Below are positions 5,917-10,339 of a DNA stretch of 10,339 bases, in pieces. How positions within the stretch are numbered: the first letter of the stretch is position 1; each line of letters starts with the position of its first letter. The notes under the pieces were generated by a model that was given only the letters and a program-made list of their open reading frames with translations, was not told the origin of the DNA and searched no databases. The translations under genes were made by a program, and so were the position numbers. Source of the DNA: Nostoc cf. edaphicum LEGE 07299 (GTDB lineage: Bacteria > Cyanobacteriota > Cyanobacteriia > Cyanobacteriales > Nostocaceae); NCBI RefSeq assembly GCF_015207245.1, contig NZ_JADEXF010000039.1, forward strand, positions 1 through 10,339. Reading direction: 5' to 3'.

Positions 5917-7179
5917 TTAATGCGTAACTATTTCCTCGAAGAGGGATAAGTAACGAGATGCTTGTAACTCGATCGCAAATTCTTGTTCGGCTTTCTCACG
6001 AGCGCGATCGCGAAGTTTTTGATGCCGTTCTTTATCTTCTATTACCCAGATAATACCATTTGCTAAGTCATCATAACTAAAACATTGCGCTCGATATCCA
6101 TTTTTTTGATGTTCAACTATATCTTTGAGTCCCGTTGAATCAAAAGAAACCACAGGTGTACCGCAGGACAAGGATTCACAAGCAGTCAGTCCATAAGCTT
6201 CTTCAATTGAGGGCACAATCATCACATCCGAAGATGCATACAAAAGCGCTAGTTTATTCTCATCATCAACTTTGCCTAAGTAATGCACCTTAAAACCTAA
6301 ATCAACTGGATCTTGAGGTTGAGATGAACCAAAAACAATCAGTTCAATCTGATCTTTCCACTCAGACTGGTTCAATTTTTGTAATGCTGATTGCAATAGA
6401 TCAAATCCTTTTCTGAAATTGCTAGTTGCGTTGATTGCTCCGAATAGAATTAGTTGCTTATTTTGCGGGAGGCTCAGTAAGTTTCTGGCTACTTGACTCT
6501 TTGTTGGTTTATAAATGCTGAGGTCTAAGCCGTGAGGAATAACTCTGATGTCACTATTTTCAAATAGTGAACTGGATTTAGCACATTCAGCAAGCCAATT
6601 ACTAGGAGTGACAATAGTAAGCTTGAGATTTTGCCATGCTTTAATTTTACGTTGCCAAACCCAGCGAGATAAATCCCAGCTTTGCTTGCTACCGAGTTGA
6701 GGGCAATTTCCACAATATTTTGTATAGCGATCGCACCCTAGAGAATAGCAGCATCCACCTGTGAATGCCCACATATCATGAAATGTCCAAACAATGGGCT
6801 TATTGAATTTTGCCAGTGCTTCAATTGGTATAAATCCGTCACATATCCAATGCAGGTTAATGATGTCTGGCTCAAGTTTAGCAATTTGCGATGTAACTGT
6901 ATTAGGGAGCCATTGCAGCCGGAAAAATGTAGGGTTACGTTGCCTATTTTTATAAAGTTTTACTGGTAAATCATTTAAAATCGGATGAGCTTTCCAGATT
7001 GTTTTGCCTAACTTATTGGGAGAACTAATTAGAGTAGAGTCAGCTATTCTTTTATCTTGAATTAGCATCTGAGAATCAATTTCTAACCTCAGTAGTTCCT
7101 GATGTAGCCGATAAGCAGCACGAGCAGCTCCCGCTCCTCCCTTGGGATCATAAGTGTTAACCAATAGAGGCTTAATCAT
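5917..7179 (-). CDS. GT4-family (GT-B fold) glycosyltransferase
   Basis: A 420-residue retaining glycosyltransferase predicted to use a nucleotide-sugar donor in the cytosol or at the inner membrane face. N-terminal acceptor domain: GGAGAARAAYRLHQ (14-27) and TFHDMWAFTGGC (132-143) with His134. This is followed by a Cys cluster (C143, C144, C149, C156, C159, in a CCYSLGC...CGNCPQL pattern) typical of one GT4 subgroup acting on surface polysaccharides and possibly metal-binding. C-terminal donor domain: IPHGLDL (214-220), a glycine/lysine site near SNFRKGFD (253-260), and the E-x7-E motif Glu327/Glu335 in EAYGLTACE, followed by SCGTPVV. The length is normal. It is the last of three minus-strand genes, 120 bp after the PhyH-type oxygenase, and converges on mysD. 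Proximity makes it a candidate to glycosylate a mycosporine-like amino acid; homology alone would suggest exopolysaccharide or another glycan. Start ATG 7179 gives a complete N-terminus but has no clear Shine-Dalgarno. Confidence 0.88.
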   Translation of the reverse strand: MIKPLLVNTYDPKGGAGAARAAYRLHQELLRLEIDSQMLIQDKRIADSTLISSPNKLGKTIWKAHPILNDLPVKLYKNRQRNPTFFRLQWLPNTVTSQIAKLEPDIINLHWICDGFIPIEALAKFNKPIVWTFHDMWAFTGGCCYSLGCDRYTKYCGNCPQLGSKQSWDLSRWVWQRKIKAWQNLKLTIVTPSNWLAECAKSSSLFENSDIRVIPHGLDLSIYKPTKSQVARNLLSLPQNKQLILFGAINATSNFRKGFDLLQSALQKLNQSEWKDQIELIVFGSSQPQDPVDLGFKVHYLGKVDDENKLALLYASSDVMIVPSIEEAYGLTACESLSCGTPVVSFDSTGLKDIVEHQKNGYRAQCFSYDDLANGIIWVIEDKERHQKLRDRAREKAEQEFAIELQASRYLSLFEEIVTH

Positions 7180-7299
7180 TGTTAATTTAATTATTTATTC
7201 ACTAACAGAAAGTTTAAGGCTACCAAAACACGATCCGCAGATGGTTAAATATTAGTACAAATCATCTTCCAATTCGATCAAATTATTCATTTGTAGCAA

Positions 7300-8103
7300 T
7301 TAGTGATGCAGTTCAACTCTCGGAAATATATCGCAGTCTATCGGCTCACCAGGTTTTTTGGCTTTGAATGAATTCAATTCTGGTAGATCAATTTCTTCAA
7401 CAGGTCTGAAAGGCCATGCTTTCGGGCGATGATAGTAAGTAATATCATCGCCAGTCCAATTCGTGACTACCGCACGTCGTTGTGTAGAAGATATGTTGGT
7501 TACTGAATGATGAATTGTCAGAAAATGATGAACCAAGCAATCTCCAGGCTCCATATCCCAAGATAAAATTTCTTGCGGTTCTGGCTCTACAAACCAAGAG
7601 GGGTTTGATCCTTCACGTAACTCTTTGCCCCATCGATGAGAGGCTTTGATATACTCTAATCGACCATTTTCTTGGTTGACACTATCTAAAGCCAGCCAAA
7701 TCTTACAACACTGCCAGCCTTGTATCGGCCAGTAAGGTAGGTCGTTATGCCACCCAACACGGCTGTTTGTTTTCGGCTTTTTAACAAAGAAACCGTCAGT
7801 CAAAAAGTTGAGTTTTTCTGATTTCAAGACTTGAGCGGCGAGCGTGGCTAGCGGAGATTCAAAAGCTAAAGCACGGAAATCAGCATCAGTAAGCCATAAG
7901 CTACTGCTATGTTCCACATGACCGTTTGATTTGGGGATGCCTTTAACTTCCAATGGGCCAGGGATTAATGCATTCTTGTCAACTGCTGTTCGCATCCGTT
8001 CTACCCAAATGTCATCCAAAACATTTTTGACGCAGATAACACCGTCTCGCTGGAAAGCTTCAACTTGTTGGCTGGTAATTTTTGATCTGTCTACCTTAAG
8101 CAT
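7300..8103 (-). CDS. PhyH (phytanoyl-CoA dioxygenase) family Fe(II)/2-oxoglutarate oxygenase; MysH candidate
   Basis: A 267-residue soluble non-heme iron oxygenase that should couple 2-oxoglutarate decarboxylation to substrate oxidation. The facial triad is visible: His119 and Asp121 in GWHNDLPYW, and the distal His198 in TIHHSVTN. Arg209 lies 11 residues after His198, the spacing that holds the 2-oxoglutarate carboxylate in PHYH. ENGRLEYIKASHRWG (145-159) and MEPGDCLVHHF (184-194) are typical PhyH core strands. The length is usual for the family and the N-terminus (SKITSQQVEAFQRDGVICV) is a complete PhyH start. MysH, which converts glycine-bearing MAAs to palythines, belongs to this superfamily, and a mysD-like gene lies 1.5 kb away, so MysH is a reasonable candidate. 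I cannot confirm orthology by sequence, and PhyH proteins have many other substrates. It lies between an MFS gene (201 bp upstream) and the glycosyltransferase gene (120 bp downstream), all on the minus strand. No clear Shine-Dalgarno precedes ATG 8103. Confidence 0.85.
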   Translation of the reverse strand: MLKVDRSKITSQQVEAFQRDGVICVKNVLDDIWVERMRTAVDKNALIPGPLEVKGIPKSNGHVEHSSSLWLTDADFRALAFESPLATLAAQVLKSEKLNFLTDGFFVKKPKTNSRVGWHNDLPYWPIQGWQCCKIWLALDSVNQENGRLEYIKASHRWGKELREGSNPSWFVEPEPQEILSWDMEPGDCLVHHFLTIHHSVTNISSTQRRAVVTNWTGDDITYYHRPKAWPFRPVEEIDLPELNSFKAKKPGEPIDCDIFPRVELHH

Positions 8104-8304
8104 TACGAAAAAATGAATAAAGTCAGCTTTATAAAATAACAGATTTCTCTAATCTGCTTGAGCGAATATTAATTTTGTCACTATTTTGGAAATCTTTTTT
8201 AATGTAGAGTAAAGATGTAAGTTAGCAGTTCTTCCTATAGATGGATAAATCTCCAAGTTGAGTACAACTTTTTTTGTTCATATCCGTAACCAAGAAATTT
8301 AATC
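8104..8304. other. Spacer between the MFS and PhyH genes, with two small hairpins
   Basis: AAGTTG (8255-8260), loop AGTA, CAACTT (8265-8270), then five more T's form a terminator-like hairpin, but its T-run serves the + strand, where no gene ends. For the minus-strand MFS gene it is only a hairpin 35 bp past the stop. A second hairpin, CAGATT/AATCTG (8140-8156), lies about 37 nt before the PhyH start, inside its likely leader. Whether the MFS and PhyH genes share a transcript cannot be decided. Confidence 0.4.
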
Positions 8305-9750
8305 CTAACTACCCAAATCTTTTTTAACAATGAGTGGCACAAGTGAAGCTAATCGTAATACACCAGATACAATAAATACTTCTGCTATGCCAAAAGATCC
8401 AGCAAATTGAGCGATGAAGCCACCGATAGTTGCTCCTAAAGCACCACTTGCTCCAGCAACAGCTGCTGCTGTTGCAAAATAGATAGACTGATTTTTTACT
8501 GGTGCAATTTCTATCTGAAGATTGTTGTTACACAAGTCAACTCCTCCCCAATTAGCTCCAATAAAAATGTGTAACAGCGGCAACCATAGCCAGAGATCGA
8601 GAGGACTAGAACCCATCTTCAGCCACAGCCAAGGTATGACTGCAATTAGAATTCCAGTAGAAATTAGAATCGGACGATTGCCTAGTTTATCTGCTAATCT
8701 ACCCCACACGATGAGCATTAGCATGTGTGCCCCTGCTCGCAGGCTATTGTAGAAAGTTACCCAACTCACATCCAAGTTCAGTGTGTCTAGCAGGTAGAGA
8801 TTAAAAAACGGGGCACTCAGATTAACAGCAAATGTCCATGAGCCGAAATAAAGTAGAAACACCAAAAAATTAGAGTTTTTCCAAATGCTATTATCTATCT
8901 TATTTTGAGGAGTTGGCATTTGCGGCAGAGAGATTGGTTCAGATATCTCACCAGGTTCATTTTGTACCGAGTCCGACTGAATCTCACTAGTTTGAGATGA
9001 GTTAGCATAATAAGTATTTTGTAGTTGAGGGTTTATATCAACCTGAAAATACTGACACCCCAAGCTCACAATTCCAAAGATAATGCCTAAGAGCAAAACC
9101 ACCCCATAACCTTGAATAGCTCCCCCGTACCAATGTGATACGGCTAGACCGGCTATTGGTAAACCGACCAACTCGGTTAAGTTGGCAAGGCTATTGCGTA
9201 GCCCGAAATATCTACCTCGTAATTGCCGTGGGACTAACATTGCTATCCAACTCAACCAAGATGCGGCTCCTAGTCCTCCTAAAAAATGGCTGCATACGAG
9301 AATCAAAAGCGACAATATCACTAGTTGATTGGAATTAAGCCCTCCCCAACTAAAGCTAACAATGCCAATTACTAAAATCAGCCATAGTAGCCGACCAATC
9401 CCATGAGTGCGAAGGGAATACTGAAAGCGGCTAGTGCTGCGTTCAGACAAATAAGCACCCATCGGCTGAAAGAGATTCACCAACATGGGGATAGAACTCA
9501 CCATGCCAAATACCACTGGACTGGCATCCAACCCCACCAAGAAATTACCTAGCAAAATTCCGCCAGTACCAATAGAGAAAACTGCTGCGAAAACACCATC
9601 GACAGTAGAGGCGCTCAAACTCCTGCGAATACCATCTTTAGAAATACGAGGGCTGAATGTTGAGGTAGGAGAGAGTGTTGTTGATGGTGAAGCAATCTGA
9701 GCAACTTCTATAGAAAGAGGCGCACCTGTTTCAATTTGAGAAGCATCCAT
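8305..9750 (-). CDS. MFS transporter with a long central loop
   Basis: A 481-residue major facilitator protein of the cytoplasmic membrane with about twelve hydrophobic segments in two halves. The N-terminal 45 residues are hydrophilic and Ser/Thr-rich, predicted cytoplasmic. Motif-A-like loops are MGAYLSERSTSR (97-108) and, clearer, WGRLADKLGNRP (349-360). PRQLRGRYFGLRNSLAN (174-190) is a loop typical of this cyanobacterial MFS group. A polar, Gln/Ser/Pro-rich loop of about 55 residues (236-290) joins the halves, longer than usual. The substrate is unknown. It is first of three minus-strand genes (MFS, PhyH oxygenase, GT4), so export or import of the product they modify is a natural guess, though the 201-bp gap leaves the operon open. 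ATG 9750 has no strong Shine-Dalgarno; a promoter-like sequence lies 50-77 bp upstream. Confidence 0.88.
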   Translation of the reverse strand: MDASQIETGAPLSIEVAQIASPSTTLSPTSTFSPRISKDGIRRSLSASTVDGVFAAVFSIGTGGILLGNFLVGLDASPVVFGMVSSIPMLVNLFQPMGAYLSERSTSRFQYSLRTHGIGRLLWLILVIGIVSFSWGGLNSNQLVILSLLILVCSHFLGGLGAASWLSWIAMLVPRQLRGRYFGLRNSLANLTELVGLPIAGLAVSHWYGGAIQGYGVVLLLGIIFGIVSLGCQYFQVDINPQLQNTYYANSSQTSEIQSDSVQNEPGEISEPISLPQMPTPQNKIDNSIWKNSNFLVFLLYFGSWTFAVNLSAPFFNLYLLDTLNLDVSWVTFYNSLRAGAHMLMLIVWGRLADKLGNRPILISTGILIAVIPWLWLKMGSSPLDLWLWLPLLHIFIGANWGGVDLCNNNLQIEIAPVKNQSIYFATAAAVAGASGALGATIGGFIAQFAGSFGIAEVFIVSGVLRLASLVPLIVKKDLGS

Positions 9751-9790
9751 AAATCTAGTATTTAAGAAAATAATTAGGATTTACGCATCA

Positions 9791-9800
9791 TACATATGTA
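9791..9800. promoter_or_regulatory. 10-bp palindrome TACATATGTA at the predicted transcription start
   Basis: TACATATGTA (9791-9800) is a perfect palindrome overlapping the end of the predicted -10 box and the likely start site of the MFS transcript. That position suits a repressor operator. Short AT-rich palindromes occur by chance, so this is only a candidate. Confidence 0.25.
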
Positions 9801-9827
9801 CTATACTAACTTTGGGCTTTTGATCAA
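9800..9827 (-). promoter_or_regulatory. Putative promoter of the minus-strand MFS gene
   Basis: On the minus strand TTGATC (9827-9822) and TATAGT (9805-9800) are 16 bp apart, a good sigma-70-like pair. Transcription would start near 9793, giving a leader of about 43 nt before ATG 9750. It is the best promoter candidate upstream of the three minus-strand genes. Confidence 0.45.
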
Positions 9828-9911
9828 CCGCAGGGATAGTCTGTACGATCATCAGATATTGTGTTTTTCATTTCAAGAGTTGATATACCCGATTTGCCAT
9901 TACGAATCTAT

Positions 9912-10339
9912 CTAATGTTTGTAAACTAAGAAACCCGCGATCGCATCCAAAAGTGCTTCTGGCTCATCTGCGCGGATCAAATGACTGCTATTCTCAAAAA
10001 TTCTCAAATCTGCATTAGGAATTACCTGAGCAATTTCTTCAGAAAATTCTGGAGCGCAAATCCAGTCATGCCGACCTGCAATAACTAAAGTAGGTGCAGT
10101 AATTTTGTGTAGCTGGTCAAGAATATTGTAGTTGCGGAGGAAACCGCCAAAAGCAACATTAATCGCATCAACTGAAAGAATATTCCGCTGCCAAGTAATG
10201 GCTGAGGTGGTGGAGTTATATTTTAGCGAATACATTGATCCCAACACTTGAAAATATTGTCTTAACTGTTCCTCATTTTCAAAATTTCCATCCCAAAGCC
10301 TTTGAGCGCTTGCTTTTTGTTCTTCAGTTCCCTTTGATG
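9912..10339 (-). CDS. Alpha/beta hydrolase, C-terminal part (gene continues past the right edge)
   Basis: The minus-strand frame is open from the window edge to a stop at 9912-9914, giving the last 141 residues. They hold the lid-like segment (LRQYFQVLGSMYSLKYN), the acid strand with the catalytic Asp in VIAGRHDWICAPEFSEEIA, and the catalytic His in ENSSHLIRADEPEALLDAI. This is a normal C-terminus of the alpha/beta hydrolase fold, closest by eye to the proline-iminopeptidase-like (S33) group. The nucleophile elbow (GxSxG) lies outside the window. A shorter reading from a GTG at 10247 would lack half the lid and is not the true start. The gene ends 161 bp before the MFS start on the same strand; the MFS gene appears to have its own promoter. 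The precise substrate is unknown. Confidence 0.85.
   Translation of the reverse strand, partial: SKGTEEQKASAQRLWDGNFENEEQLRQYFQVLGSMYSLKYNSTTSAITWQRNILSVDAINVAFGGFLRNYNILDQLHKITAPTLVIAGRHDWICAPEFSEEIAQVIPNADLRIFENSSHLIRADEPEALLDAIAGFLVYKH

Noticed and set aside
7931..8116. 61-codon + strand frame over the start of the PhyH gene
   Set aside because: It is a shadow of the conserved oxygenase N-terminus, with no domain or start signal.
8255..8275. Hairpin with T-run as terminator of the minus-strand MFS gene
   Set aside because: The T-run is on the + strand side, so it cannot serve as an intrinsic terminator for a minus-strand gene; kept only as a hairpin.
9912..10247. Complete small hydrolase starting at GTG 10247
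   Set aside because: The frame stays open to the window edge with sequence typical of the hydrolase lid, so the gene is longer and cut by the edge.

Overview
The window looks like chromosomal DNA of a filamentous, Nostoc-type cyanobacterium. Nine copies of the octamer GCGATCGC (the HIP1 palindrome, over-represented in many cyanobacteria) lie at about 2089, 2993, 3016, 5066, 5806, 5823, 6004, 6727 and 9937. Spacers are long and AT-rich and carry Nostoc-style palindromic repeats. The acetolactate synthase and the MysD-like ligase also read like Nostocales proteins. No rRNA, tRNA, CRISPR array, complete insertion sequence or phage gene is visible.

Left part (1-3243, + strand): a major facilitator superfamily (MFS) transporter, probably cut at its 5' end by the window edge, then the large subunit of acetolactate synthase (ilvB). 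This ilvB has a C-terminal four-cysteine zinc-ribbon-like tail and probably starts at a GTG. Middle-left (3244-4711): almost 1 kb without an intact gene. It holds a frameshifted scrap of a DUF4351/Rpn-type gene, a dispersed-repeat palindrome and several separate hairpins. A small secreted Ser/Asn-rich protein follows, with its own terminator.

Right part (4712-10339): a MysD-like ATP-grasp ligase (+ strand), the type that attaches an amino acid to mycosporine-glycine to make a mycosporine-like amino acid (MAA) sunscreen. It converges, across a palindromic terminator, on three minus-strand genes read in the order MFS transporter, phytanoyl-CoA-dioxygenase-type Fe(II)/2-oxoglutarate oxygenase, GT4 glycosyltransferase. 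The 3' part of an alpha/beta hydrolase enters from the right edge.

The most interesting reading is that mysD, the PhyH oxygenase (MysH, which makes palythine-type MAAs, belongs to this superfamily), the glycosyltransferase and the transporter form a tailoring and export locus for modified, perhaps glycosylated, MAAs. The core genes mysA, mysB and mysC are not in the window. The mysD call is fairly firm. The shared pathway is inference from proximity, and the three minus-strand genes could instead serve another glycan or metabolite.
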